DNA of 64,000 nt from Synechococcus sp. GreenBA-s (GTDB lineage: Bacteria > Cyanobacteriota > Cyanobacteriia > PCC-6307 > Cyanobiaceae): assembly GCF_024345855.1 (NCBI RefSeq), contig NZ_JAGQBX010000001.1, positions 62,001 to 126,000 of the forward strand. The letters are read 5' to 3'. Positions 1-10,210 of the stretch are shown one piece after another. A model generated the notes under the pieces. That model did no database searches. It worked only from the letters and a program-made list of their open reading frames with translations, and was not told the origin of the DNA. Position 1 is the first letter of the stretch. Every line of letters starts with the position of its first letter. The translations under genes and the position numbers were made by a program.

Positions 1-1008
1 CGCCCGATCGAAGGGTTGCTGCAGCAGGTGGCGCAGCAGGGTGAACACCCGCTGGAACACGGGCCCATCCCCCAGGGGCGGCTGGCCGCCGTGCACGCCC
101 CCCAGCCACGGGCCCTGTTGCGACGCCGCGAGGGGCGGTGGTGGCTGGATCGGCGCCAGCGAGGGCTCAGCGGCGCAGAAGCCATTGGCCTCCAACCAGG
201 CCAGATCGGCACGGATCGCCGCCCCGTGGCCGTAGCAGGCGCCGTGAAGGCGGCGCAGGTACGCGGCGGCCTGATCGGCCAGGTCGCCCTCCGGCAGCGG
301 CGACACGATCGCCTCCAGCTCGGATCGGGTGGCCGGATCGGCGCTGGAGAGTTCGGGGTAGGTGATCAGCAGCCGCAGCAGATAGAGCAGCCGCTCCAGA
401 TCCAGCAGCCGCGAGTAGCCGTGGAGCTCAAAACGCCGCTCGCGGTTGCGGGCCGAGCGGATGCGGTGATCGAGGCGGGCCAGCTCGTCGCGGAGCAGGG
501 GTTCGAGCTCGCGCTGGTGGGTGGGCACCACCGCCACCAGGGCCGCCAGACCCTCTGAGCGGGAGGGGCCAAAATCCGGATCCGCCAGGGCGGCGGCCAT
601 CTCGCGGATCACCGGTTCGGGTACCAGGCGCTGGCGGGTCTGGTTCCACTGCAGGCAGGTGGCGAGCGGTGTGTAGAGCCACCAGCCGATCCACTCCACC
701 GGTGCCGGCAGGCTCAGGGCCTGGGTGATCGCCAGCCGCCAGGGACGGCGGGCGTGGGTGGCATCCACGATCACCGGTGTGCCGGCTGCCACGCAGTCAC
801 GGATGCGCTGGTGCAGCCGGGCCTCGATATCGCGCCAGGGGCCCTGCACGGCCGCATCGCCGAACAGCTCGCCGCGCACCACGTCGGTGGAGAGCACCAC
901 GGCACCGGTGAGGCCAGCAAGAACGCCGGCGAGGGTGGTCTTGCCGCTGGCGGGCGGGCCGATCAGCAGGTGGCAGCGCAGGGGCTGCGGGGCGCGGGAG
1001 CGGGGCAT
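1..1008 (-). CDS. P-loop AAA/kinase-like ATPase, C-terminus beyond the window
   Basis: An open frame runs leftward from ATG at 1008 through base 1 with no stop, so only the first 336 residues are visible. A Walker A motif, GPPASGKTT, lies at about residues 17-25. It is followed by VVLSTDVVRGELFGD and VIVDATHARRPWR, a layout typical of zeta-toxin/polynucleotide-kinase-like ATPases (AAA_33). A Leu/Arg-rich helical region follows. The physiological substrate cannot be told from the sequence. It is transcribed divergently from the LysR-like gene to its right. Confidence 0.75.
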   Translation of the reverse strand, partial: MPRSRAPQPLRCHLLIGPPASGKTTLAGVLAGLTGAVVLSTDVVRGELFGDAAVQGPWRDIEARLHQRIRDCVAAGTPVIVDATHARRPWRLAITQALSLPAPVEWIGWWLYTPLATCLQWNQTRQRLVPEPVIREMAAALADPDFGPSRSEGLAALVAVVPTHQRELEPLLRDELARLDHRIRSARNRERRFELHGYSRLLDLERLLYLLRLLITYPELSSADPATRSELEAIVSPLPEGDLADQAAAYLRRLHGACYGHGAAIRADLAWLEANGFCAAEPSLAPIQPPPPLAASQQGPWLGGVHGGQPPLGDGPVFQRVFTLLRHLLQQPFDRA

Positions 1009-1178
1009 CCGGGCAGCCTGGACGCCGCCATCGCCACTGACAACCCCCTCCTGCGAAGAAGCACAGGCCAAACGAGATGGGGGCAAGGTTCAGCCGAAGC
1101 CCATTGCTCTTTCGCAGGAGATCTTTCGAGAACCGGCGCCAAGGACCAGAGGCTTCCAGCAGCGCCCCGGAGATCCCC

Positions 1179-2108
1179 TTGGTCCTCTCGATTGAAGCCG
1201 TACCCCGCCCGGCCCACCGCTACCGCCTGCCAACCCTGCTGCAGGACATCCGACTACTGGATCTGTTGGAACTCAGCGGCACCACCCAGGAAACCGCGCG
1301 GATGGCTTGCCTCAGCCAGCCCACCGTGAGCCGCCGCACCCGTGCCGTGGCGCAGGACTTCTCCCTGGTGCCCAACCGGCGCCGGCTGGTGGGCTGCTGC
1401 TATGGCACCAACCCCGCGATCCAGCTGCTGCGCCTGAGCTGCCGTGCCCATCGGCTGATGGCGGGCGTGGCACGGCTGGGGTCGGATGTGATCCTGCAGC
1501 CGCTGCTGGCGGGCTGCGGCTGGCTGCTGCCGGCGCCGCCGCGGTTTCGGCTGGTGGAGGGCTGGCTGGAGCTGGTGCGCCAGGGGGTGCTCGATGGGGC
1601 GCTCCTCTCCGGCCTGGAGTTTGAGGGCGAGGGCCCGCCCGCTGGCCAAGGGCTGGAACTCCTGCCCCTGGGCGAGCTGCCGCTGGGCCTGGCCACGGGC
1701 TGGGGCGGAGCAGCAGCCATCCAGCCCACAACCCCCGCCGTGCTGACACCCAACCGGACGGTGGCGAAGGGGCTGCAGCGAGCCCTGGAGGAGCGCGGGC
1801 TCACGGTGAAGACCGCCGGCAACACCTGCCAGAGCCCGGCCCAGTGGCTGCTGCGGCTGGAGAGCACCGCCTTGGCGATGGCGCTGCCCGAGCTGGCGCC
1901 GGCGCATTGGTGGGCGCCGCTGCGGCGATTTCCTTTGCCCACACCGCTACGGGTGCCGCTCTGGCTGGTGGTGCCGGAAGGCTGGCGGCAGCAGGCCGTG
2001 CTCGTGCACACCGCCGAGCAGCTGCGGTGCCACCCGGCCCTGGATGCCCCGCAGGCCCCCAACCCCGCAGCCCCGAACGCACGGAGGGCTAGCCGGGGGT
2101 CAGGTTGA
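1179..2108 (+). CDS. LysR-like transcriptional regulator
   Basis: The N-terminus holds a helix-turn-helix: LLDLLELSGTTQETARMA followed by CLSQPTVSRRTR, the usual LysR recognition-helix pattern. After it comes a weakly conserved effector-binding-like region of about 230 residues rich in Leu, Ala and Gly. I prefer the TTG at 1179 because GGAG lies six bases upstream. An ATG at 1077 in the same frame would add 34 residues of low-complexity sequence. The gene is divergent from the ATPase gene and sits just upstream of the defence-like cluster. Whether it controls either is unknown. Confidence 0.65.
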   Translation: MVLSIEAVPRPAHRYRLPTLLQDIRLLDLLELSGTTQETARMACLSQPTVSRRTRAVAQDFSLVPNRRRLVGCCYGTNPAIQLLRLSCRAHRLMAGVARLGSDVILQPLLAGCGWLLPAPPRFRLVEGWLELVRQGVLDGALLSGLEFEGEGPPAGQGLELLPLGELPLGLATGWGGAAAIQPTTPAVLTPNRTVAKGLQRALEERGLTVKTAGNTCQSPAQWLLRLESTALAMALPELAPAHWWAPLRRFPLPTPLRVPLWLVVPEGWRQQAVLVHTAEQLRCHPALDAPQAPNPAAPNARRASRGSG

Positions 2109-2260
2109 TGCGTTCTATGCATAGCGGCGAGTCAAGGACTGCAATCTGCTGCTCTACCGCTTCCAAAACGCCCCAGGACAGCCCAGACTGACGAGATACG
2201 ATTCATGCCTACCTTGGCTTCATCGCGGATCCCTCCTCACTGCCCTGAGGTCAGCCGCTG

Positions 2261-5233
2261 ATGCCTGAAGCCGTCCTCGCCCCCGGGGCCCGGATCGAGT
2301 GCCGCAGCGCCGAATGGCTGGTGCGCGGCCTTGGCCGCACCTCCGATAACCAGCAGGTGGTGGATGTGGTGGGGGTGTCGCCCTTCCTGCGGGAGAAGGA
2401 GGCCCGCTTCCTGGTGGAGGTGGAGCGGGCGGCCGGAAGCTTCAAGGTGCTGCAGCCAGAAGACACGGAGCTGGTGTGCGACCCCTCGCCCCGCTACTGC
2501 GACAGTCTCCTGTTCATCGAGGCCCACCTGCGCCGCTCCGTTCCCACCGATGCCGCCCTGGTGGTGGGCCACCGGGCGGCGATGGATGCGCTGCCCTACC
2601 AGCTGCTGCCAGCTGCCAAGGCCTTGGCGATGCCACGCCAGCGTCTGCTGATCGCCGATGCGGTGGGATTGGGCAAGACGCTGGAATGCGGGATCCTCTG
2701 CAGCGAGTTGATCCGCCGCGGCAGGGGGCGGCGGCTGTTGGTGGTGACGAGCAAAAGCATGCTGGTGCAATTCCAGAAGGAGTTCTGGACGCGCTTCTCC
2801 ATCCCGCTGGTGCGGCTGGATTCGGTGGGGATCCAGCGGATCCGTGAGCAGATCCCAGGCAACCAGAACCCATTCCACTATTTCGACAAGACGATCATCT
2901 CCGTCGATACGCTTAAGAACGACCGGGAGTATCGCGTCTATCTCGATAATGCCAGCTGGGACATCATCGTGATCGATGAATGCCAGAACGTGGCCGAACG
3001 GTCCAGCGGCGCGATGAGGAGCAAGCGCTCCCGCCTTGCCGAGCGGCTGGCAACCCGCTCGGAAACATTGATCCTGCTGTCCGCCACCCCGCACGACGGC
3101 AAGCCGGAGAGCTTCGCCAGCCTGATGATGATGCTCGACCCCACGGCGATTGCCGATCCGAGCAACTACAGCAAAGACGACATCCGCGATCTCTATGTGC
3201 GGCGGTTCCGCAAGGACGTGATCGCGGATTTGCGCAACAGCGTCAAGGAGCGCGACAGCGCCGATGTGGAGTGTGCGGCGAGTGAGCGGGAGGAGCGAGT
3301 GTTTGCCCTGCTCAAGGACCTCAAGCTGCCCGACAGTGATGGCAAGGCGAAAGCGGGCCAGCTGTTCAAGACCACGCTCGCCAAGAGCCTGCTGTCGAGC
3401 CCGATGGCGGCCCTGGAAACGGTGCGCAACCGCCTAAAACGCCTGGAGGCGAGTGCCTCGTCACCGGATTCCCCAGCCAGCGCCGACCGCGCCGCCCTGC
3501 AGAGCCTGGAGCCGCTGCTGGCCGCGATCACCCCGGCGGATTTCTCCAAATACCAGCGGCTGCTCCAGTTGATCCGCGCCGACTGGAGCTGGAACGGCAA
3601 GGACCCCACCGATCGGATTGTCCTGTTCACGGGCCGTCGTGAAACCCAGCGCTTCCTGGTCGGGCATCTCGGCGCCGACCTGGGCCTGCCCAAAGGAGCG
3701 GTGGTGGGTCTGGATGGTGCCATGCCCGATGTGGACCAGACGCGGGTAGTGGAGCAGTTCGCCCAGGAGAAGGAAGCGGTGAGGATCATGGTGGCCACGG
3801 AGGTGGCCTCAGAAGGCCTGAACCTGCATTACCTGAGCCATCGGCTAGTGCATGTCGACATCCCCTGGTCGTTGATGACGCTGCAACAGCGCAATGGCCG
3901 CATCGACCGCTACGGCCAGCCGCGGCAGCCCCTGATCCGCTATCTGCTCAGCTCCTCCCGCAGTGAGGGCATGGGCGATGCCGAGAAGGTGGTGCGGCTG
4001 CTGCGGGAGAAAGACAAGCAGGCACAGCTGAACATCGGCGATCCGGCCGTGTTTCTCGGCGTCTATGACGCGGCGGCGGAAGAGGAGCTAATCAGCAGGG
4101 CCTATGAGGCCGGCACCTTGAAGGATCTGGACGATCGGATGGAGGCCAACGCCAAGCCGCAGCGCCAAGCGAGCAGCGGCGACCAGTTGTTCGAGGAGCT
4201 GTTCGGCATCAGCGCTGATACCGCCGAAAGCGGCGGCAATGGCAGTGGCGATGGCAGCGGCGATGGGCCCGCCCCAGCAGGGATTCCCACCCCCGTGGTG
4301 GAAGCCCACACCCGCCAGTCCTTCAGCCTGTTCCCCAGCCTCTGGGGTTACGTGGACACGGCCCTGGACGCGGTGGCGCAGCAGATGGAGCGCCGGGGCG
4401 AAAAGCTCGATCTGCGCGTCTTCCCCGAACAGCAACGGCTGGAGATCACGCCGCCATCCGATCTGCAGCGCCGCTACGACCGTTATCCCCGCGAGCTGCA
4501 GCCGCCCCGCGGCCAACGCCTGGCGCTCTCCACCGAGCCGGCGGCCCTGCAGCGGGCCCTGGAGCAGAGCCGCCGGCAGGACAACAGCCGACCAGAACTG
4601 GAATACCTCTGGGATCTGCACCCGGTGGTGGATTGGCTGGCCGACCGGGGCCAGATCACCTTCCCGCGCCATCACGCGCCGGTGCTACAGCTCAGCGATG
4701 GCCTCGATCCGGGCGCAGTGGTGATGGTGTTTCAGGGCACGATCCCCAACCAGAAAGGGGTGCCGGTGGTGCAGGAATGGGTGGCGGTGCGCTTTGCCGG
4801 GACGGGATTGAAGGTGGTGGCGGTGGAGCCGTTCGAAGCTGTGGCCACACGCCTGCAGCTGGGCAGCCGGAATCTCGCCAACATCAGCGGCGAGGAACCT
4901 CCAAAGCACCTGGCCAAGCAGCTTCCTTTTGCGGTGGAGCAGGCCAACACCTACCTGCGCGACTGCGGCGAGCAGTGGAGCGCCCGCGTGGAGCCCGAGC
5001 TGGAGGCGCAGCGGGAGCGGTTGCGGCGCCTGCGGGGCCGCCAGGTGGAGCAGCTGGAGCTGAGCCTTGCGGGCAATCAGCGCCCGCAGCAGATCAAGGA
5101 CAAGCACCGCCAGGAGAAGCAAAAGGCCATCGATGGGCGCTTCCTGGATCACGAACGCTTCGTGAGCCAGGTGATGACGATCGATCCCGCCCCCTACCTG
5201 AAGCTAGTGGCGGTGCTCCACCGGGAGGCCTGA
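2261..5233 (+). CDS. drmD: DrmD-type SNF2-like helicase (DISARM class 1)
   Basis: This 990-residue superfamily 2 helicase has Walker A at residues 133-140 (DAVGLGKT) and a DEAH-like motif II, DECQ, at 239-242. LSATPHDGKPE is motif III. The second RecA domain carries VATEVASEGLNLHYL and QQRNGRIDRYGQ (motifs V and VI). The ATPase architecture and length match DrmD, the Snf2-family translocase of class 1 DISARM. The C-terminal 300 residues end in a charged coiled-coil-like stretch. The stop is three bases before the start of the next gene, a large adenine methylase, which is the DISARM class 1 order. I infer a role in recognising or translocating on foreign DNA; DISARM-type defence is known for the family but not shown here. 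Confidence 0.85.
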   Translation: MPEAVLAPGARIECRSAEWLVRGLGRTSDNQQVVDVVGVSPFLREKEARFLVEVERAAGSFKVLQPEDTELVCDPSPRYCDSLLFIEAHLRRSVPTDAALVVGHRAAMDALPYQLLPAAKALAMPRQRLLIADAVGLGKTLECGILCSELIRRGRGRRLLVVTSKSMLVQFQKEFWTRFSIPLVRLDSVGIQRIREQIPGNQNPFHYFDKTIISVDTLKNDREYRVYLDNASWDIIVIDECQNVAERSSGAMRSKRSRLAERLATRSETLILLSATPHDGKPESFASLMMMLDPTAIADPSNYSKDDIRDLYVRRFRKDVIADLRNSVKERDSADVECAASEREERVFALLKDLKLPDSDGKAKAGQLFKTTLAKSLLSSPMAALETVRNRLKRLEASASSPDSPASADRAALQSLEPLLAAITPADFSKYQRLLQLIRADWSWNGKDPTDRIVLFTGRRETQRFLVGHLGADLGLPKGAVVGLDGAMPDVDQTRVVEQFAQEKEAVRIMVATEVASEGLNLHYLSHRLVHVDIPWSLMTLQQRNGRIDRYGQPRQPLIRYLLSSSRSEGMGDAEKVVRLLREKDKQAQLNIGDPAVFLGVYDAAAEEELISRAYEAGTLKDLDDRMEANAKPQRQASSGDQLFEELFGISADTAESGGNGSGDGSGDGPAPAGIPTPVVEAHTRQSFSLFPSLWGYVDTALDAVAQQMERRGEKLDLRVFPEQQRLEITPPSDLQRRYDRYPRELQPPRGQRLALSTEPAALQRALEQSRRQDNSRPELEYLWDLHPVVDWLADRGQITFPRHHAPVLQLSDGLDPGAVVMVFQGTIPNQKGVPVVQEWVAVRFAGTGLKVVAVEPFEAVATRLQLGSRNLANISGEEPPKHLAKQLPFAVEQANTYLRDCGEQWSARVEPELEAQRERLRRLRGRQVEQLELSLAGNQRPQQIKDKHRQEKQKAIDGRFLDHERFVSQVMTIDPAPYLKLVAVLHREA

Positions 5234-5236
5234 CCC

Positions 5237-8200
5237 ATGGCCCTCCCCGGCATCAGCAACGCCAACGAGTTCTATTCCGCCCACTACCTCGAGAGCGTGC
5301 TGGCGGGGGATATCAAGAAGGTGCGCGAGCGCTGGGCGGAGGAGGCCAAAGCGCAGCTGGAGGCGGATCCCACGGGGGATGTGTCCACGCCGGAGGCCCA
5401 GTTCAAGGCGCTGCGCAAGCCCTGGCAAAAGCTCCGGGAAGCCGAGATCGGCATCACGGACGAGCCGGCGGAGCGGCTGCGGCTGCAACGGGAGCTGTTC
5501 TTCCAGCCGCTGCTGGAAGCCCTGGGCTATCCGTTTGCCCCCCATGCGGAGCCAGTGCTGATCGGCGGCGAGGCCTATCAGATTCCGCTGCTCGCAGAGG
5601 TGAGCAACGCCAAGGGCGAGCCCTGGCTGTGGGTGGTGGAGTGTTTCAACCCCAGCGATGAGCCGGCCGATCCGCTGGAGCTCACGATCGCCACCCGCTG
5701 GGGCTGCCAGATCGACGACCCTTCCCTGGGCACGGTGCTCACCGATGGCGATGGCCAGCGCAGCGAAACCTGGGAGGAGCTCATCTCCGAGCGGGTGTTC
5801 GGCCAGGAGATCCCGCCGCGCTGGGTGTTGGCGGTGAGCCGCGACCAGCTGCTGCTGATCGACCGCCAGAAGTGGGCCGCCTCCCGCTTGCTGCGCTTTG
5901 AGCTGGGCACGCTCCTGGGGGAGAACAACCCCGATGCCCTGTTGGCGGCGGCCACCTTGCTGCACCGCGAGCACACCTGCCCCACCGGCGGCGGCACGCC
6001 CCTGCTCGATGAGCTCGATGAGAACAGCCACAAGCACGCCTATGAGGTGAGCAGCGACCTCAAGTACGCGCTGCGCCGCTCGATCGAGCTGCTGGGGAAT
6101 GAGGTGGTGGCGTTCATCAAGGCCCAGAAGAAAGGCGTCTACGAGGAGCGGCTGGATCCGGAGCAGCTGACGCTGGAGCTGCTGCGCTTCATGTACCGGC
6201 TGCTGTTCCTGTTCTTCATCGAGAGCCGGCCGAAGGAGTTGGGCTACGCGCCGATGGGCAACGATGTGTATCGGCTGGGCTACAGCCTGGAGAGCCTGCG
6301 CGATCTCGACACCGCCGAGCTGGCCACAGAAGAAGACCGCGAGAGCACCTACATCAGCGAATCCCTGGATCGGCTGTTCCAGATGATCTGGGAGGGCTAC
6401 CCGAAGCGAGGCGACCAGGAGGCCGTGCAGGCCGATCTCACGGAGGCCAAGCCCGAGTTCGACACCTTCCAGATCGTGCCGCTGCGCTCGCACCTGTTTG
6501 ATCCGGAGCGGCTGCCGATCATCAATGGCCTGCTCAAGGACGACAAGGGCGACAAGCGCTGGCCGAAGGTGCGCTTCCGCAACGTTGTGCTGCGGCAGGT
6601 GATCGAGATGATGTCGCTCACCAAGGAAGGCAAAGGCAAGAGGCGCGGCCGGGTGAGCTACTCCCAGCTGGGCATCAACCAGTTGGGGGCGGTGTATGAG
6701 GCGCTGCTCAGCTTCACCGGCTTCTTCGCCGAGGTGGATCTCTACGAGGTGCAACCCGCCCCGAAGAAAGGCCGTGCCTCAGCGGAAGAGGAAGACCTCG
6801 ATGCGGACCTCGACGGCGGCGACGACCCTGGCGACAGCTCCGACGACGACACTGCAGGCGGCGGCAAGGCCAGTGGCCAGGCCCACGACGAGCTGGATGT
6901 GGGCCACTTCGTGACCGCCGAGCAGCTCAAGGCCTACAAGGCCGAGGAGATCGTGCCCGATCCGCTCACCGGCAAGGCGAAAAAATACGAGAGGGGCAGC
7001 TTCCTCTATCGCCTGGCGGGCCGCAACCGCCAGAAAAGCGCCAGCTATTACACGCCGGAGGTGCTCACCAGTTGCCAGATCAAATACACGCTCAAAGAAG
7101 CGCTGGTGGGCCGAAGCGCCGCCGAGATCCTGGAGCTGAAGTTGCTGGAGATGGCGATGGGATCGGCCGCCTATCTCAACGAGCTGGTGAGTCAGCTGGC
7201 CCAGGCCTATCTGGAGCGGCGCCAGCAGGAAACGGGCAAAACGATTCCGCATGAGCGCTATCACACCGAACTGCAGAAGGTGAAGATGCGCCTGGCCGAT
7301 CAGAACGTGTTCGGCGTGGACCTCAACCCGGTGGCGGTGGAGCTGGCGGAGGTGAGCCTCTGGCTCAACAGCATCTTTGCGCCGGAGCAAGGGCGGGCCT
7401 TTGTGCCCTGGTTCAGCCAGCAATTGGTGAACGGCAATTCGCTGATCGGGGCGCGCCGGCAGATTTACAGGGTGAGCCAGCTGCCCACAGGCACCGGCCG
7501 CAAGGCCAAGCCCACACGCCTGTGGCATGACCACGCCCCGGAGGAGCTGGCCTGGGATGCGGCACTGCCGGCCGATGGGATCTTCCACTTCCTGCTGCCC
7601 GATCCGGGCATGGCCGCCTATTCCGACAAGGTGATCAAGGAGCTGGAACCCGAATCGATCGAGCGCTGCAAGCGCTGGAACAAAGCCTTTGTGGGCGAGG
7701 CTTTCACGGAGGCGCAGATCGACCACCTGCTGCGGCTCAGCAAGTTGGTGGATGAACTCTGGCAGGAGTGGGCGCGCGAAATGACCGCCCTACGCCAGCG
7801 CACCACCGACCCGCTACCGGTGTGGGAGGACCCGATCGGCACCCAGGAAGCAGCCTGGACGCCATTACGCCTGAAGGACCGCATTCACGACCAGGAGGTG
7901 CTGGGCAAGGGTGTGCTCAACACCAACGCCCGCCTGCGTCTGAAGTGGGCGATGGACTACTGGGTGGCGCTTTGGTTCTGGCCGATCCGCCAGGCGGGAA
8001 TGCTCCCAGGCAGAGACGAATGGCTGTTTGAGCTCAGCATGATCCTGGGCGACCTGGAGCAGGGGATCACGGCTGAACCGGGCCAAATGAACATGTTTGC
8101 CGATACGCAACCCAAGCAGCTGGCGGTGGACTTCAGCGACCAACACGGCTTCGTGAATGTGCACAAGCTGCGCGAAGATTTCGAACGGCTGCGCCTCGTG

Positions 8201-10210
8201 GAGGCGGTTTACGACCGCATCCGCCCACTGCACTGGGATCTGGAATTTGCCGATCTGCTGGCAGGAGGAGGCTTCGACCTGATCGTGGGTAATCCGCCCT
8301 GGCTGAAGGTGGAGTGGGAAGAGAAAGGGGTGATCGGCGACGCCGACCCGATGGTGCTGATCCGCAAGGTGAGCGCCAGCGAGCTGGCGAATCGGCGCAA
8401 GGAAGCATTCGAGGCCCATCCCAAGTTGCGGGCGGCTTACCTGGAGGAGTTTGAGGGGCAGAACGGCAGCCAGGCATTTCTGAATGCGGTGGTCAACTAT
8501 CCGCTGTTAAAGGGGAGCCAGACGAATCTGTACAAGTGCTTCCTGCCACAGGCTTGGCGGGTGGCGTCAGCAGAGGGCGTGCAAGGGTTCCTACATCCAG
8601 AGGGCGTCTATGACGATCCGAAGGGTGGGGAGTTACGGGAAGTGCTCTATGGGCGGCTGCGGAACCATTTTCAGTTCCAGAATCAGCTCATCTTGTTCCC
8701 GATCGGAGATCGAGTGAAATACAGCCTCAACACCTATGGGCCAGATCGACAACCAAGCTTCTTTCATCTGGCCAATCTGTTCCACCCCAAAACGGTGGAT
8801 GCTTGCTTTGCCCATGACGGCAATGGTGCGGTTGGCGGCATCAAGACTGTCGACAACCAGTGGAACATGGCAGGCCATCGCCAGCGGCTGATTCCTGTAG
8901 GAGAAAAGGCCCTTGGCTTGTTTGCTCAGCTCTATGACGAACCGGGCACGCCAGCCCGCCAGGCCCGTTTGCCAGCACTTCATTCCCAGCAACTTCAGAG
9001 TGTACTGGAGAAATTTGCGGCGGCCCCGAAGCGACTTGGAGATCTTCAGGGTGAGTACTACGCCACGGTGATGTGGGACGAAACCAATGCTGTGAAGAAA
9101 GACGGCACGATCCGCCGCGATACCAGTTTTCCTGCGGATCCTACAGAGCTGGTGCTTTCTGGGCCCCACTTTTATGTAGGCACACCGCTGTACAAAACGC
9201 CCCGCTCTATCTGTACGGAAAAGGGCCACTACGACTGCCTCGATCTCACCACCCTGCCGGACGACTACCTGCCCCGCACTAACTATCGCCCGGATGTGTC
9301 GCCCACCGACTACCTGGCGCGAACGGCCCGGGTGCCGTGGGGGGAGAAGAAGCCGGTGACGGAGTTCTGTCGCTTAGTGAGTCGCAAGATGCTGAGTCAG
9401 GCTGGTGAGCGAACGCTCATCACTTCAATTCAGCCATCCAAGGCAGGGCATATCGACGGATGCTTCTCTCTCGCTTTCGGCTCAGCAGACAGCCTTAGTT
9501 GTTTCTCGGCTTGCCTTGCCTCACTCCCGTTTGACTTTTTCATCAAGACAACAGGTAAGAGTAACTTTCGCGATGAACTAGCGAGCCTTTTCCCTGCGAT
9601 CAGTCCAAACGCCCTATTTGTCTCGCGCACCCTCGCCCTCAACTGCCTCACCACCCACTACGCCGACCTCTGGAGCGAGTGCTGGGACGAATCCTTCCGC
9701 CACCAACGTTGGGCCAAACAAGATCCCCGCCTCCCCTACAGCTTCTTCACCCACCTCACCCCCACCTGGCAACGCGATTGCGCCCTGCGCACCGATTACG
9801 CCCGCCGCCAGGCCCTGGTGGAGATCGATGTGCTGGTGGCCCAGGCTCTCAAGCTCACGCTCGATGAACTGATCACCATCTACCGCGTGCAGTTCCCTGT
9901 GATGCAGCAATACGAACGCGACACCTGGTACGACCAGAACGGCCGCATCGTGTTCACCTCCAGCAAAGGCCTGACAGGGGTTGGCTTCCCCCGCAAAGGA
10001 ACCGGCCGAGGCCCCAACAAGACCACCGGCTGGGAAGACATCGCCGACATGAAGACCGGCAGCGTCTCCCGCACGATCATCGATGACACCCTGCCTGGGG
10101 GGCCGATGGAGCGCACCATTACCTATGAGGCGCCGTTTGATCGGTGTGATCGGGTTGGGGATTATCGGGTGGTTTGGGATTACTTTGAGAAGCAGGGGGC
10201 AGCTGAATGA
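5237..10210 (+). CDS. drmMI: Large N6-adenine DNA methyltransferase, DrmMI/PglX-like
   Basis: This 1657-residue protein has an Eco57I/PglX-type methylase core. Motif I-like LLEMAMGSAAYLNEL begins near residue 636. The catalytic NPPW motif is at residues 1019-1022, in DLIVGNPPWLKV. The N-terminal 600 residues resemble the extended region of DISARM DrmMI proteins, and an acidic low-complexity linker (many Asp, Gly and Ser) lies around residues 515-545. The C-terminal third probably recognises DNA. The expected reaction is transfer of a methyl group from SAM to adenine N6, marking host DNA as self. It starts three bases after drmD and overlaps the next gene by four bases (ATGA), so translation is probably coupled. 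Motif I lacks the usual Pro/Cys, but family members vary there. Confidence 0.85.
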   Translation: MALPGISNANEFYSAHYLESVLAGDIKKVRERWAEEAKAQLEADPTGDVSTPEAQFKALRKPWQKLREAEIGITDEPAERLRLQRELFFQPLLEALGYPFAPHAEPVLIGGEAYQIPLLAEVSNAKGEPWLWVVECFNPSDEPADPLELTIATRWGCQIDDPSLGTVLTDGDGQRSETWEELISERVFGQEIPPRWVLAVSRDQLLLIDRQKWAASRLLRFELGTLLGENNPDALLAAATLLHREHTCPTGGGTPLLDELDENSHKHAYEVSSDLKYALRRSIELLGNEVVAFIKAQKKGVYEERLDPEQLTLELLRFMYRLLFLFFIESRPKELGYAPMGNDVYRLGYSLESLRDLDTAELATEEDRESTYISESLDRLFQMIWEGYPKRGDQEAVQADLTEAKPEFDTFQIVPLRSHLFDPERLPIINGLLKDDKGDKRWPKVRFRNVVLRQVIEMMSLTKEGKGKRRGRVSYSQLGINQLGAVYEALLSFTGFFAEVDLYEVQPAPKKGRASAEEEDLDADLDGGDDPGDSSDDDTAGGGKASGQAHDELDVGHFVTAEQLKAYKAEEIVPDPLTGKAKKYERGSFLYRLAGRNRQKSASYYTPEVLTSCQIKYTLKEALVGRSAAEILELKLLEMAMGSAAYLNELVSQLAQAYLERRQQETGKTIPHERYHTELQKVKMRLADQNVFGVDLNPVAVELAEVSLWLNSIFAPEQGRAFVPWFSQQLVNGNSLIGARRQIYRVSQLPTGTGRKAKPTRLWHDHAPEELAWDAALPADGIFHFLLPDPGMAAYSDKVIKELEPESIERCKRWNKAFVGEAFTEAQIDHLLRLSKLVDELWQEWAREMTALRQRTTDPLPVWEDPIGTQEAAWTPLRLKDRIHDQEVLGKGVLNTNARLRLKWAMDYWVALWFWPIRQAGMLPGRDEWLFELSMILGDLEQGITAEPGQMNMFADTQPKQLAVDFSDQHGFVNVHKLREDFERLRLVEAVYDRIRPLHWDLEFADLLAGGGFDLIVGNPPWLKVEWEEKGVIGDADPMVLIRKVSASELANRRKEAFEAHPKLRAAYLEEFEGQNGSQAFLNAVVNYPLLKGSQTNLYKCFLPQAWRVASAEGVQGFLHPEGVYDDPKGGELREVLYGRLRNHFQFQNQLILFPIGDRVKYSLNTYGPDRQPSFFHLANLFHPKTVDACFAHDGNGAVGGIKTVDNQWNMAGHRQRLIPVGEKALGLFAQLYDEPGTPARQARLPALHSQQLQSVLEKFAAAPKRLGDLQGEYYATVMWDETNAVKKDGTIRRDTSFPADPTELVLSGPHFYVGTPLYKTPRSICTEKGHYDCLDLTTLPDDYLPRTNYRPDVSPTDYLARTARVPWGEKKPVTEFCRLVSRKMLSQAGERTLITSIQPSKAGHIDGCFSLAFGSADSLSCFSACLASLPFDFFIKTTGKSNFRDELASLFPAISPNALFVSRTLALNCLTTHYADLWSECWDESFRHQRWAKQDPRLPYSFFTHLTPTWQRDCALRTDYARRQALVEIDVLVAQALKLTLDELITIYRVQFPVMQQYERDTWYDQNGRIVFTSSKGLTGVGFPRKGTGRGPNKTTGWEDIADMKTGSVSRTIIDDTLPGGPMERTITYEAPFDRCDRVGDYRVVWDYFEKQGAAE

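Noticed and set aside
5237-10210. Long reverse-strand open frames inside the methylase and helicase genes
   Set aside because: They have shadow-like composition (very rich in Leu, Gln, His, Arg, Ala) caused by GC-rich codons of the forward genes and show no motifs.
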